From an uncultured Christensenella sp. (GTDB taxonomy: Bacteria > Bacillota > Clostridia > Christensenellales > Borkfalkiaceae), in contig CAJUER010000003.1 in the NCBI GenBank assembly GCA_910585705.1, positions 1-64,000 of the forward strand: a stretch of DNA of 64,000 nt, read 5' to 3'. Positions 48,400 through 57,497 of this stretch are shown in pieces; position 1 is the first letter of the stretch; the number at the start of each line of letters is the position of its first letter. The translations under genes and the position numbers were made by a program. The notes beneath the pieces were generated by a model. It ran no database searches and had not been told where the DNA came from. It saw only the letters and a list, made by a program, of their open reading frames with translations.

Positions 48400-50728
48400 C
48401 GTTTTTAAAATAGAGGGGCTCGACTGCGCCAACTGCGCGCGCGAGCTGGAAGAAGAGTTAAGCAAAACGCAAGGCGTAAAGGACGTGCGCGTGGATTTTA
48501 TGGCGCAGAAGGTTTACGTTTCCTGCGACGCGGATACGCTTGAAGAAGTGAAGCGGAAATGTAATAACTTCGAGGAAGTGAAGGTTGTCGCGGAAGCGGA
48601 GGAAAGCCGTGCGCCTGACGCAAGCGGCGTCAAGGGCGAAAAAATAAAAATCACGGGGCTGTGTTGCGCCAACTGCGCGCGCGAGCTGGAAGAGGATTTG
48701 AACAAGATAGACGGTGTAAGCGCCGTAGTCGATTTTATGAATATGTGCGTAGTGCTAAACGCTGAAACCGTAGAGGCGCGGGATAAAGCCGTTTACACCA
48801 TAACCCACTTCGAGGACGTGAAAATCGTAAAAGAGGGCGGTAACAAGAAAAGCATTTTAAGGCGGCACTTAAAGGAAATAATTTTAATCGCCGTTTCTGT
48901 GCTGTTCTTCGTACCTGCGTTCGTGTTGGATATTACGGGTCTCTACGAAAACTCGCTCGCGCTGAAAATAACGACGTACTGTATGTTTTCGGTCGCATAT
49001 CTTGCCGTCGGATACAAGGTGCTTATACTCACCGCGAAGAATTTCGTCAAGGGCAAAATTTTCGACGAAAACTTTCTTATGACAATCGCGTCCGTCGGAG
49101 CTATACTTTTGGGCATATTCGAAGGCGACGGCTTTGCCGAAGGCGTGGCGGTTATGCTTTTGTACCAGATCGGCGAGCTTTTGCAGGGAGTCGCGGTGGG
49201 CGCTTCGCGCTCGTCTATAGCCGCGCTTATGGATTTGAAGAGTGAAACGGCTACGCTGATAGAGGACGGCAAAACGCGAGTAGTTCCGCCCGAAGAACTT
49301 AAATGCGGCGACGTGATTATGATTAAGGCAGGCGAAAAAGTTCCTGCCGATTGCAGAATAATAAAGGGCGCGGGCGCGCTGGATATGAAGAGCCTGAACG
49401 GCGAACCCATGCCGCGAGACGTAAAGACGGGAGACGAAATTCTTTCGGGCAGTATAAACGTTTCGGGCGTGCTCGAAGCCGAAGTTCTGCGCGAGTACAA
49501 AAATTCCGCTGTGGCGAAAATTCTGGAAATGGTCGAAAACTCTACGGCTAAAAAATCCAAGCCCGAAAAATTCATAACCAAGTTCGCAAAGTATTACACG
49601 CCTGCGGTCTGCCTTGCTGCGGCAATCGTCGCGGGGCTTGTTCCCACAATCGTGTGCGCGGTAAACGCCTCGTTCGTCTGGGCGACTTACGCGGAATGGA
49701 TTTACAAGGCGCTGGGCTTCCTTGTTATTTCCTGTCCGTGCGCGCTCGTTATTTCCGTGCCGCTTTCATACTTCGGCGGAATAGGCAGGTGCGCGAAGTT
49801 CGGTATTCTCGTCAAAGGCTCGACCTGTCTTGACGAGCTTGCGCTTGCAAAAATTGCCGCGTTCGATAAGACGGGTACAATTACGGAAGGCTCGTTCGAA
49901 ATAGTTAAGTACTCCGACGGGGAAGCGCTTGCGCTTGCCGCCGCCGCAGAAAAATATTCTTCCCACCCCTTAGCCGCCGCGTTCTACGGTACGGCGACGG
50001 ATAAAACCGTAACGGACGTTGAGGAAATAGCGGGAAGCGGAATAAAGTGCCGTTGCGACGGAAAAACGTTGCTGTGCGGCAACGCGAAACTGCTTAAAGA
50101 CAACGGCGTTGACTTTTTGGCGGAGCAGACGGCTTCCACTCTCGTACTCGTCGCGCTGGACGGAAAATACGTCGGAAGTATAGAGATAGACGATAAAATC
50201 AAACCCGAAGCAAAGTCCGCAATTGCGGAGTTGAAAGGCACGGGGGTGGAGCGCACGGTTATGCTCACTGGCGACAGCGCGGCGCGTGCCGCAATTATCG
50301 CAGAGCAGGCGGGGCTTGACGGCTTCGAGGCGGCGCTTCTGCCGGACGGCAAGCTTGACGCCGCAGTGAGGCTGAAAGAGGGCGGAAAACTTTTATACGC
50401 AGGCGACGGTATTAACGACGCGCCCGTAATGACGGCGGCGGACTGCGCCGTGTCTATGGGAAAGGTCGGTTCGGACGCGGCGATAGAGGCAAGCGACGTG
50501 GTGCTCGTTTCCGATAAGCTTTCGCTATTGCCTAAGGGCAGGAGGATAGCAAGGGGCACGCGCTCAATCGTAATGCAGAACATTGTCGGTTCGCTAATTA
50601 TAAAAGCCGCAATTATGGCGCTGGATATCGCAATCGCTGGCTTCCCCTTGATAATTTCGGTGGTTGCGGACGTCGGCGTAATGCTCGTTGCGGTGCTCAA
50701 TGCACTGCGCACCAATCTGCTTAAATAA
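48392..50728 (+). CDS. Heavy-metal-transporting P1B-type ATPase with two HMA domains
   Basis: Exports Zn, Cd or Pb and is related to CadA/ZntA. The 778-residue protein begins with two tandem HMA domains (GLDCANCARELEEEL, residues 9-23, and GLCCANCARELEEDL, 89-103), then eight membrane helices, the CPx motif ISCPCALVIS in helix 6, the phosphorylation site FDKTGTITEG, TGDSAARA and GDGINDAP. The last helices carry SLIIKAAIM and VVADVGVML, whose Lys and Asp mark the zinc-type P1B-2 group. The GTG start overlaps arsR by eight bases, so the two are coupled. Confidence 0.92.
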   Translation: MNNVFKIEGLDCANCARELEEELSKTQGVKDVRVDFMAQKVYVSCDADTLEEVKRKCNNFEEVKVVAEAEESRAPDASGVKGEKIKITGLCCANCARELEEDLNKIDGVSAVVDFMNMCVVLNAETVEARDKAVYTITHFEDVKIVKEGGNKKSILRRHLKEIILIAVSVLFFVPAFVLDITGLYENSLALKITTYCMFSVAYLAVGYKVLILTAKNFVKGKIFDENFLMTIASVGAILLGIFEGDGFAEGVAVMLLYQIGELLQGVAVGASRSSIAALMDLKSETATLIEDGKTRVVPPEELKCGDVIMIKAGEKVPADCRIIKGAGALDMKSLNGEPMPRDVKTGDEILSGSINVSGVLEAEVLREYKNSAVAKILEMVENSTAKKSKPEKFITKFAKYYTPAVCLAAAIVAGLVPTIVCAVNASFVWATYAEWIYKALGFLVISCPCALVISVPLSYFGGIGRCAKFGILVKGSTCLDELALAKIAAFDKTGTITEGSFEIVKYSDGEALALAAAAEKYSSHPLAAAFYGTATDKTVTDVEEIAGSGIKCRCDGKTLLCGNAKLLKDNGVDFLAEQTASTLVLVALDGKYVGSIEIDDKIKPEAKSAIAELKGTGVERTVMLTGDSAARAAIIAEQAGLDGFEAALLPDGKLDAAVRLKEGGKLLYAGDGINDAPVMTAADCAVSMGKVGSDAAIEASDVVLVSDKLSLLPKGRRIARGTRSIVMQNIVGSLIIKAAIMALDIAIAGFPLIISVVADVGVMLVAVLNALRTNLLK

Positions 50729-50802
50729 TGCGCTTAGGCTATTATGAATAAAAATAACATAATTAACGTTTATAATTGATATAAAGATTAATAAACGTCA
50801 AA

Positions 50803-50842
50803 ATTCGGCAAACGACATTCAAACGATTGCCGAATTTTGCTT
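50803..50842 (+). terminator. Terminator of the metal ATPase operon
   Basis: AAAATTCGGCAA and TTGCCGAATTTT form a perfect 12-bp stem over a 14-base loop. The promoter of the next gene begins in its right arm. Confidence 0.65.
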
Positions 50843-50855
50843 TATGTGATACAAT
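50827..50855 (+). promoter_or_regulatory. Sigma-A promoter of the purine permease
   Basis: TTGCCG (50827-50832), 17 bp, TACAAT (50850-50855). The leader contains a small hairpin (AATAAG/CTTATT at 50863-50882). Confidence 0.6.
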
Positions 50856-50908
50856 TATGATAAATAAGTGAAAACGCTTATTAAAAGAAAAAAATCGGAG
50901 GTTATTCA

Positions 50909-52483
50909 ATGAGTGAAGAAACAAAAGAAGAAGTAGTTTCCGAAACGAACGAAGCGGAAAACGCGCAGACAGGCGAACTTCCCGCAGCGGACGGTACGGC
51001 TGCTGAAACGGTAAGCCCCTACAAGGGTTTCTTTGGTAAGGTCGACAAATTTTTCGGCATTACGAAAAACGGTTCCGGATACAGAACGGAAATAGTTGCC
51101 GGCGTAACTACGTTTATGGCAATGGTTTACATTCTTATGGTAAACGCGGGTATGTTTTCCGAAAGCTGGGTCGGGCTTTCCTACGGCGCTTCGTACATAG
51201 CAACGGCGATAGGCGCGGTAGTCGGAACGCTTTTAATGGCTTTCTTTGCAAAAATGCCTTTGGCGCAGGCTTCCGGTATGGGCGTCAATGCGTTTATAGT
51301 TTATACGCTACTGCTCGGCGGGACAAACCTTACGTTTGCCAACTGTATGGTGTTTACGCTTATTGACGGCGTAATTTTCCTTATCCTTACCGCAACCGGT
51401 TTAAGACAGAAAATATTCAACGCAATTCCCGCAGGCGTAAGACACGCTATCCCCGTAGGTATCGGTCTGTTTATCGCGTTTATCGGTATGCAGCAGGCGG
51501 GCGTTATCGTCAATGAAGATTCCACACTCGTAACGTTTATTTCGTTCAACGTACTCGGAAAAACTCCGTTTGCTTCCTATGTAAACGGCACGGTGGGCGG
51601 TATGCTTCCCGCAATCGTCGCTCTTTTGGGCGTGCTTGCAATCGCAATAATGAGCAAACTCAAAGTAAAAGGCTCCATTCTCTGGGGAATTTTAGGCTCT
51701 GCCGTACTCTATTACATATTTGCAGGAATAGGCGTTGCCGCAGGCAGCGAAGCGTGCAAACAGATTTTTCAGAGTATTTCCATAAGCAATCCTTTCAATG
51801 CGTTCAAGGACTGGGGAACTCAGGCTGTCGGTAAAGTATTCGTTGACGGTTTCAATTTCAGCGGCTATCTCGGTGTTGAAGGAAACAATGCGGGTACGCT
51901 TGTCGTGCTTTTGCTTACGACCGCGCTTTCGCTTTGTATGATAGATATGTTCGATACAATCGGAACGCTTTACGGCGCGTGCGCAAAGGGTAACCTTCTC
52001 GATAAAAACGGAACGCCCATCCGCATGAACCATATGATGCTTTCCGACGCTATCGCAACGTGCACGGGCGCAATCGCCGGCACTTCTACGGTAACGACTT
52101 TCGTCGAATCCTCCGCAGGCGTTGCGGCGGGCGGCAAGACGGGCTTCACGGCGCTTGTAACGGGACTTTGCTTCCTTGTCGCAATGTTCCTCTCGCCCAT
52201 AGCTCAGCTTATTCCCAGAAGCGCAACCGCTACGGCTTTAATCTGGGTCGGCGTGCTTATGATGTCTTCGGTAACCAAAGTGGACTGGAACGACGCCGGC
52301 GAGGCAATCGTTGCTTTCCTTACGTTTATAACGATGGTTCTCGGTTACAGCATTTCTCATGGTATCGGTATCGGCATTATTGCTTACGTTCTCGTTAAGC
52401 TCTGCACGGGTAAGATCAAGGAAATCAGTATCGCAACCTGGATAATCGGCGCACTGTTCCTTGTGACCTTCCTGCTTACATAA
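50909..52483 (+). CDS. NCS2 family purine permease (AzgA/PbuG type)
   Basis: Proton-coupled uptake of adenine, guanine or hypoxanthine. The 524-residue protein has an unusual acidic N-terminal extension (about 1-40), then the family start FFGITKNGSGYRTEIVAGVTTFMAMVYIL, QASGMGVNAFIVY, PAGVRHAIPVGIGLFIAFIG and MFDTIGTLYG. TTFVESSAGVAAGGKTGF is the substrate-region motif of AzgA proteins. At least twelve helices can be counted. Adenine deaminase follows under its own promoter, suggesting adenine uptake and salvage. RBS CGGAGG. Confidence 0.92.
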   Translation: MSEETKEEVVSETNEAENAQTGELPAADGTAAETVSPYKGFFGKVDKFFGITKNGSGYRTEIVAGVTTFMAMVYILMVNAGMFSESWVGLSYGASYIATAIGAVVGTLLMAFFAKMPLAQASGMGVNAFIVYTLLLGGTNLTFANCMVFTLIDGVIFLILTATGLRQKIFNAIPAGVRHAIPVGIGLFIAFIGMQQAGVIVNEDSTLVTFISFNVLGKTPFASYVNGTVGGMLPAIVALLGVLAIAIMSKLKVKGSILWGILGSAVLYYIFAGIGVAAGSEACKQIFQSISISNPFNAFKDWGTQAVGKVFVDGFNFSGYLGVEGNNAGTLVVLLLTTALSLCMIDMFDTIGTLYGACAKGNLLDKNGTPIRMNHMMLSDAIATCTGAIAGTSTVTTFVESSAGVAAGGKTGFTALVTGLCFLVAMFLSPIAQLIPRSATATALIWVGVLMMSSVTKVDWNDAGEAIVAFLTFITMVLGYSISHGIGIGIIAYVLVKLCTGKIKEISIATWIIGALFLVTFLLT

Positions 52484-52499
52484 CCAATTTAAAATATTC

Positions 52500-52535
52500 A
52501 AAGCCGCCGCGCAATTTTTGCGCGGCGGCTTTACT
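52500..52535 (+). terminator. Terminator of the purine permease
   Basis: A perfect 13-bp stem AAAGCCGCCGCGC with its complement, seven-base loop, then TTAC. Its core matches the terminator at 5008-5044. Confidence 0.9.
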
Positions 52536-52558
52536 TTACTCCGCGTAAGTGCTATAAT
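52530..52558 (+). promoter_or_regulatory. Sigma-A promoter of ade
   Basis: TTTACT (52530-52535), 17 bp, TATAAT (52553-52558). The -35 overlaps the end of the upstream terminator. Confidence 0.75.
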
Positions 52559-52600
52559 GTAGTTGCGCCCTGAACGGGGCGGTGAAAACGGAGGATGAAT

Positions 52601-54313
52601 ATGTTGGAAAAATATATAAAAGCGGCAAGGCGTGAAGTAAAAGCCGATATAGTTTTAAAAAACGCAAGCTGGCTTAACGTGTTTCAGGGCAGAATGGAAA
52701 AGGGCGACATAGCAATCGTCGGCGACAGAATTGTCGGTACGGGCGAGTATGACGGCGTAAAGGAAATCGACTGTTCGAAGCTAACCGTGCTCCCCTCTTA
52801 TATAGACGGGCATGTGCATATCGAAAGTTCGCAGCTTTCGCCGGAAGAGTTTGCTTCGCTTATAGTTCCGCGCGGCACGACGACGATTATCGCCGACCCT
52901 CACGAAATAACAAACGTGTGCGGAATGGCGGGCTGCGAGTATATCGCAAAGGCGTCGCAGAATATTCCCCTCGATGTAAAGTTGCAGTTGCCCTCGTGCG
53001 TTCCCGCAACGCCTTTCGAAACGAGCGGGGCGGTTTTAAACGGCAAGGATACGCAGAAGAATATAAAGAAAGACTATATTTTCGGGCTCGGCGAATTTAT
53101 GAACTATCCCGGCGTTGTGAACTGCGACGCGGACGTTTTAAAGAAGCTGGAAGCGGCGCACGCTATGAATAAAATAATAGACGGGCACGCGCCCGCGACA
53201 AGCGGAAGCGAGCTGAACGCATATCTTTGCGGCGGTATTTCCACCGACCACGAATGTGTGAACAAGGAAGAAATAGACGAAAAAATTTCAAAAGGAATGT
53301 ATGTGCATATCAGGCACGGTTCGTCTACGCAGAATCTCGGCAATGCAAAATATATCAACGCGAAAAATATGCGCCGTTTTATACTCTGCACGGACGACAG
53401 GCACGCCGCCGACTTAAAAGAAAACGGACATCTTGACGACGCGTTGCGCCGTCTTGTGGCAAACGGCTTAGACCCCGTATGGGCGGTTACGCTTGCAACC
53501 TTGAACTGTGCCGAATGTTACGGCTTGAAGTGGAGGGGTGCTATCGCGCCCTTCTGGTTCGCCGATTTGGTTGTGGTCGACAATATGAAAAAGTTCAACG
53601 CACAGTACGTTTTCAAGGACGGAAAGCTCGTTGCCAGAGAAGGGAAACCGCTGTTCGACACGTCCGAGCGATATCTTCCCAAATCCGTGTTAAACACCGT
53701 GCGCTTAAAACCGCTCACTGCGGCGGACTTCGTACTCGACATAAAAAGCGACAAAGCCAAAGCGATGACCATTGAAAAGGGCGGCGTTGTCACGGGCTGT
53801 GAGATAGTGAACGTAGTAAAAGAAGGTGGCGACGTAAAGGTTAAAGGTACCGACTTGCTTAAACTCGCCGTTGTGGAAAGGCATAAAATGACGGGCAACA
53901 TAGGCCGCGCGCTTTTCAAGGGCTACGGTTTTACGGGCGGAGCGATGGGTATAACCATTGCGCACGACTCGCATAATATAATCCTTCTCGGCGACGATAA
54001 CGCGGCAATGGCGAAGGCGGCGAACACGTTGAAGGAAATCGGCGGCGGAATGGTAATCGTAAATTCCGCTACGGGCGAAGTCAGCTCGGTTACGCTCGAT
54101 ATTGCGGGACTTATGTCTTCGCGTGCGGCGGAAAGTTTACAGCAGGACAGCCGCGCGCTTATCGAAAAGGCGCACGCAATGGGCGTAAAGCGCGATTACG
54201 AAGCGTTTATGTCGCTTGCATTTTTATCGCTTGCGGTTATTCCAAAACTCAAAATAACCGACAAAGGTCTGTTTGACGTGGAAAAATTCGCATTTACTCC
54301 GATAGAAGCGTAA
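52601..54313 (+). CDS. ade: Adenine deaminase
   Basis: Converts adenine to hypoxanthine and ammonia in purine salvage. The 570-residue amidohydrolase has the metal-binding DGHVHIESS (near residue 70), ADPHEITNVCG, GEFMNYPGV, IDGHAPATSG, STDHECVNKEE and a CTDDRHAAD motif, and then the C-terminal ade domain with MTGNIGRALFKGYGF and IAHDSHNIILLGDD. The ATG at 52601 is preferred over 52595 because GGAGG ends one base before the latter but seven before the former. Together with the permease upstream it forms an adenine-use unit. Confidence 0.95.
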   Translation: MLEKYIKAARREVKADIVLKNASWLNVFQGRMEKGDIAIVGDRIVGTGEYDGVKEIDCSKLTVLPSYIDGHVHIESSQLSPEEFASLIVPRGTTTIIADPHEITNVCGMAGCEYIAKASQNIPLDVKLQLPSCVPATPFETSGAVLNGKDTQKNIKKDYIFGLGEFMNYPGVVNCDADVLKKLEAAHAMNKIIDGHAPATSGSELNAYLCGGISTDHECVNKEEIDEKISKGMYVHIRHGSSTQNLGNAKYINAKNMRRFILCTDDRHAADLKENGHLDDALRRLVANGLDPVWAVTLATLNCAECYGLKWRGAIAPFWFADLVVVDNMKKFNAQYVFKDGKLVAREGKPLFDTSERYLPKSVLNTVRLKPLTAADFVLDIKSDKAKAMTIEKGGVVTGCEIVNVVKEGGDVKVKGTDLLKLAVVERHKMTGNIGRALFKGYGFTGGAMGITIAHDSHNIILLGDDNAAMAKAANTLKEIGGGMVIVNSATGEVSSVTLDIAGLMSSRAAESLQQDSRALIEKAHAMGVKRDYEAFMSLAFLSLAVIPKLKITDKGLFDVEKFAFTPIEA

Positions 54314-54329
54314 AATAATTATTATATTC

Positions 54330-54369
54330 GGCGGCGCGCGTTGATAACGCGCGCCGCCTTTACTTTTTT
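54330..54369 (+). terminator. Terminator of ade
   Basis: A perfect 13-bp GC-rich stem (GGCGGCGCGCGTT and complement) with loop GAT, then TTTACTTTTTTT. Confidence 0.92.
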
Positions 54370-54402
54370 TGCAAAAAAATGCAATTTTTTCAAAAAAACA
54401 AT

Positions 54403-54431
54403 TTTACATATGCGATAAAATATAGTACAAT
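54403..54431 (+). promoter_or_regulatory. Sigma-A promoter of secA
   Basis: TTTACA (54403-54408), 17 bp, TACAAT (54426-54431). The leader has an inverted repeat GGGGTA/TACCCC at 54451-54465 just before the ribosome site. Confidence 0.75.
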
Positions 54432-54482
54432 TATTATTATGAATAATTGTGGGGTAGTCTACCCCTCATAACGGAGAATAAA

Positions 54483-57449
54483 ATGGGATTAATCAGATAT
54501 TTACTCGGTTCGGATTCGAGAAGAAGCGTTAAAAAGCTCAACAAGCTTGCTTTAAAGGTCGAAGAGCTCGAACCCAAATATGCGGCTATGTCCGACGAAG
54601 AGTTAAAGGGACAGACCAAAATTTTAAAGGACAGACTCGCCGCAGGCGAAACGCTTGACGATATTCTTTTCGACGCGTTTGCGGCTTTAAGGGAGGCAAG
54701 CTGGAGAGTACTCAAAATGAAGCACTTCCACGTTCAGATTATCGGCGGTATCTGCCTGCATCAGGGCCGTATCGCGGAAATGAAAACGGGTGAAGGTAAA
54801 ACCCTCGTTTCCACCCTGCCCGCGTATCTTAACGCGCTTACGGGCAAGGGCGTGCATATCGTAACCGTCAACGACTACCTCGCAAAGCGTGACGCGGAAT
54901 GGATGGGTAAGGTTCATAAATTTATGGGTCTTACCGTCGGCGTAGTGGTTCCCGGTATGGACGATTCCGAAAAGAAGAGGGCTTACCAGTGCGACATTAT
55001 TTACGCAACCAATAACGAGCTCGGGTTCGATTACCTTAGGGACAACCTCAAAACCTCGATTCCTTACATGGTTCAGCGCGAACTCAACTTCTGCATTATC
55101 GACGAGGTTGACTCGATTTTAATCGACGAGGCGAGGACGCCTTTGATTATATCGGGCAGAGGGGGCGAAAGCTCGAAACTTTACGAAGAGGTGGACAAGT
55201 TCGTCCGTACTCTTTCGGGCGGCTTCGACGACGATAAAAAGGACGCGGAAAAGAAGGCTCCTTCCAAAAAGAAAAAGGAGCTCAGCGAAGCGGAGCAGGC
55301 GGCGCAGGACAAACTGCGCGAGATTCTCGCCGAAATGGAAAACTGGGATTATATAATCGACAGAAAGGACCGTTCGGTAACCATTACAGAAAAGGGCGCG
55401 GAAAAGGCGGAACGCTTCTTCGGCATACCCAATCTCGGCGATATAGAGAACGCCGAACTCAACCACCACATTCAGCAGGCTTTGAAAGCGCACGAGCTTT
55501 TTAAGCGCGACGAGGATTATATCGTTTCCGACGACGGCGAAATTTTAATCGTAGACGAATTTACGGGCCGCGTACTGAACGGCAGAAGATATTCCGACGG
55601 ACTACACCAGGCAATCGAGGCGAAGGAGCGCGTTAAGGTCAAGGACGAAAACAAGACGCACGCGACGGTCACCTTCCAAAATTATTTCCGCCTTTACAAT
55701 AAACTTTCGGGTATGACGGGTACGGCTAAAACCGAAGAGGACGAGTTCAGAACCATTTACTCGCTCGACGTTGTGGAAATTCCCACCAACCGTCCCGTAC
55801 AGCGCGTTGATTATGCGGATATGATTTATTCTACGGTAGAGGGCAAAAAGAAGGCTATCGTCAACGAAGTAGTGGAAAGACACGAAAAGGGTCAGCCTGT
55901 GCTTATAGGTACCGTCACGGTAGATAAGTCGGAAGAAATTTCAAGGCTACTGCGCCGCAACGGCGTCAAGCACAATATACTCAACGCTAAGAACCACGAG
56001 CGCGAAGCGGAAATCGTCGCGCAGGCGGGCAGACTCGGCGCGGTAACAATCGCCACCAACATGGCGGGACGCGGTACGGATATTCTGCTCGGCGGCAACC
56101 CCGAATACCTTGCGAAAAAACGTATGAGGGAAGAGGGTTTCGAGCACGAAATGATAGAAATCGCAATTTCCTATGCGGACAGAGAATTCACTGAGGAAGA
56201 GCAGATTGCGCGTAAACGCTATGCGGAGCTTTACGAAAATTACAAGAAAGAGACCGACGCCGAAAAAGAACAGGTTATCGCGGCGGGCGGACTTTGCATA
56301 CTCGGTACCGAGCGGCACGAATCGCGCCGTATCGACAACCAGCTTCGCGGACGAAGCGGACGTCAGGGCGATCCCGGCGACTCTATATTCTTCATCTCGC
56401 TTGAAGACGACCTTGCAAAACGTTTCGGCGGCGAAAGCATGAAAAGGCTTTACGAAATTTTCAAAATCGAGGAAGATCAGTGTCTGCAATCGAAAATGCT
56501 TTCGCGCAGCGTAGAGAACGCACAGCGCGCAATCGAGGGCAGAAACTTCGGAATAAGAAAGCACACGCTCCAGTACGACGAGGTTATGAACGAACAGCGT
56601 AAAACCATTTACGGCGAGCGTATGAAGGTGCTTAAAGGCGAAGACGTGCACGAGCAGATGCTTAAATTCATACCCGACTATGTAAGAAAGGTCGTGGGCG
56701 AAACGGTCAATACCGAAGCTATGCCTGAAAAGTGGGACGAAAACGCTTTGAACGAAGCGCTTAAACAGCGAGTTTACCCCGACGAGTGCGAGTTCGAAAT
56801 CACGCGCGACATGCTTGAAAAGTGGGATTACGAATACGCGATAGACAAAATCTCGCGCGAGGTTATAAAATCATACGAAAAGAAAATCGAGAACATCACC
56901 GCAGAAACGGACGGTCAGGTGGATTATTACCAGATAGAGCGTAACGAACTTCTTCGCGGCGTTGACAGAAACTGGATAGACCACATCGACGCAATGGACC
57001 AGCTGAGGAAGGGTATAGGTCTGCGCGGTTACGCACAGCAGGACCCCGTAATCGCTTATAAGCAGGAAGGCTTCCAGATGTTCGACGAAATGATAGACCG
57101 TATTCAGACGACGACTATTTCAAGGCTTTTGAAAGGCAGAATCGTGCGCGTTTCTCCTCAGGCGCCGTCGCGCCCCCAACCTATCGCGCCGATGAACAGC
57201 GGCGTCGCGGAACGCGCAAGACAGATTGCGGAAGAAAACGCGGCTAAGGCGGCGCAGGCGGAGAGCAAGGCAAACGCGCCGGTTATAGGCGACGCGCCCA
57301 AAGCGCCGGACAGCCTTACGACGAATATAGGCGGCAAGGCTCAGCCCAAAGTCAACGCAAAGGAAACGAAGGCAGGCAGAAACGACCCCTGCCCCTGCGG
57401 AAGCGGAAAGAAGTATAAGGACTGCTGCTACTGGAAGGACCACAAGTAA
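54483..57449 (+). CDS. secA: Preprotein translocase ATPase SecA
   Basis: The motor that pushes preproteins through SecYEG. The 988-residue protein has the Walker A MKTGEGKTLVSTLPAYLNAL, the Walker B/DEAD IIDEVDSILIDEARTPLIISG, the variable insertion rich in Lys/Glu at about 255-290 (KKDAEKKAPSKKKKELSE), the helicase motif VTIATNMAGRGTDILLGG, and GTERHESRRIDNQLRGRSGRQGD-type motif VI. The C-terminal zinc tail is DPCPCGSGKKYKDCC. The ATG at 54483 has CGGAG upstream; an earlier in-frame ATG lies within the leader repeat. prfB follows after 48 bases, the classic secA-prfB order. Confidence 0.97.
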   Translation: MGLIRYLLGSDSRRSVKKLNKLALKVEELEPKYAAMSDEELKGQTKILKDRLAAGETLDDILFDAFAALREASWRVLKMKHFHVQIIGGICLHQGRIAEMKTGEGKTLVSTLPAYLNALTGKGVHIVTVNDYLAKRDAEWMGKVHKFMGLTVGVVVPGMDDSEKKRAYQCDIIYATNNELGFDYLRDNLKTSIPYMVQRELNFCIIDEVDSILIDEARTPLIISGRGGESSKLYEEVDKFVRTLSGGFDDDKKDAEKKAPSKKKKELSEAEQAAQDKLREILAEMENWDYIIDRKDRSVTITEKGAEKAERFFGIPNLGDIENAELNHHIQQALKAHELFKRDEDYIVSDDGEILIVDEFTGRVLNGRRYSDGLHQAIEAKERVKVKDENKTHATVTFQNYFRLYNKLSGMTGTAKTEEDEFRTIYSLDVVEIPTNRPVQRVDYADMIYSTVEGKKKAIVNEVVERHEKGQPVLIGTVTVDKSEEISRLLRRNGVKHNILNAKNHEREAEIVAQAGRLGAVTIATNMAGRGTDILLGGNPEYLAKKRMREEGFEHEMIEIAISYADREFTEEEQIARKRYAELYENYKKETDAEKEQVIAAGGLCILGTERHESRRIDNQLRGRSGRQGDPGDSIFFISLEDDLAKRFGGESMKRLYEIFKIEEDQCLQSKMLSRSVENAQRAIEGRNFGIRKHTLQYDEVMNEQRKTIYGERMKVLKGEDVHEQMLKFIPDYVRKVVGETVNTEAMPEKWDENALNEALKQRVYPDECEFEITRDMLEKWDYEYAIDKISREVIKSYEKKIENITAETDGQVDYYQIERNELLRGVDRNWIDHIDAMDQLRKGIGLRGYAQQDPVIAYKQEGFQMFDEMIDRIQTTTISRLLKGRIVRVSPQAPSRPQPIAPMNSGVAERARQIAEENAAKAAQAESKANAPVIGDAPKAPDSLTTNIGGKAQPKVNAKETKAGRNDPCPCGSGKKYKDCCYWKDHK

Positions 57450-57497
57450 ATCCGATAGCTGCGGCAAATTTTAAATTTTTAAGTAAATAAGGCATTT

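Noticed and set aside
50729..50908. Purine riboswitch before the purine permease
   Set aside because: The leader is short, and I see neither the three-way junction core nor the conserved loop sequences; the hairpin there is explained as the upstream terminator.
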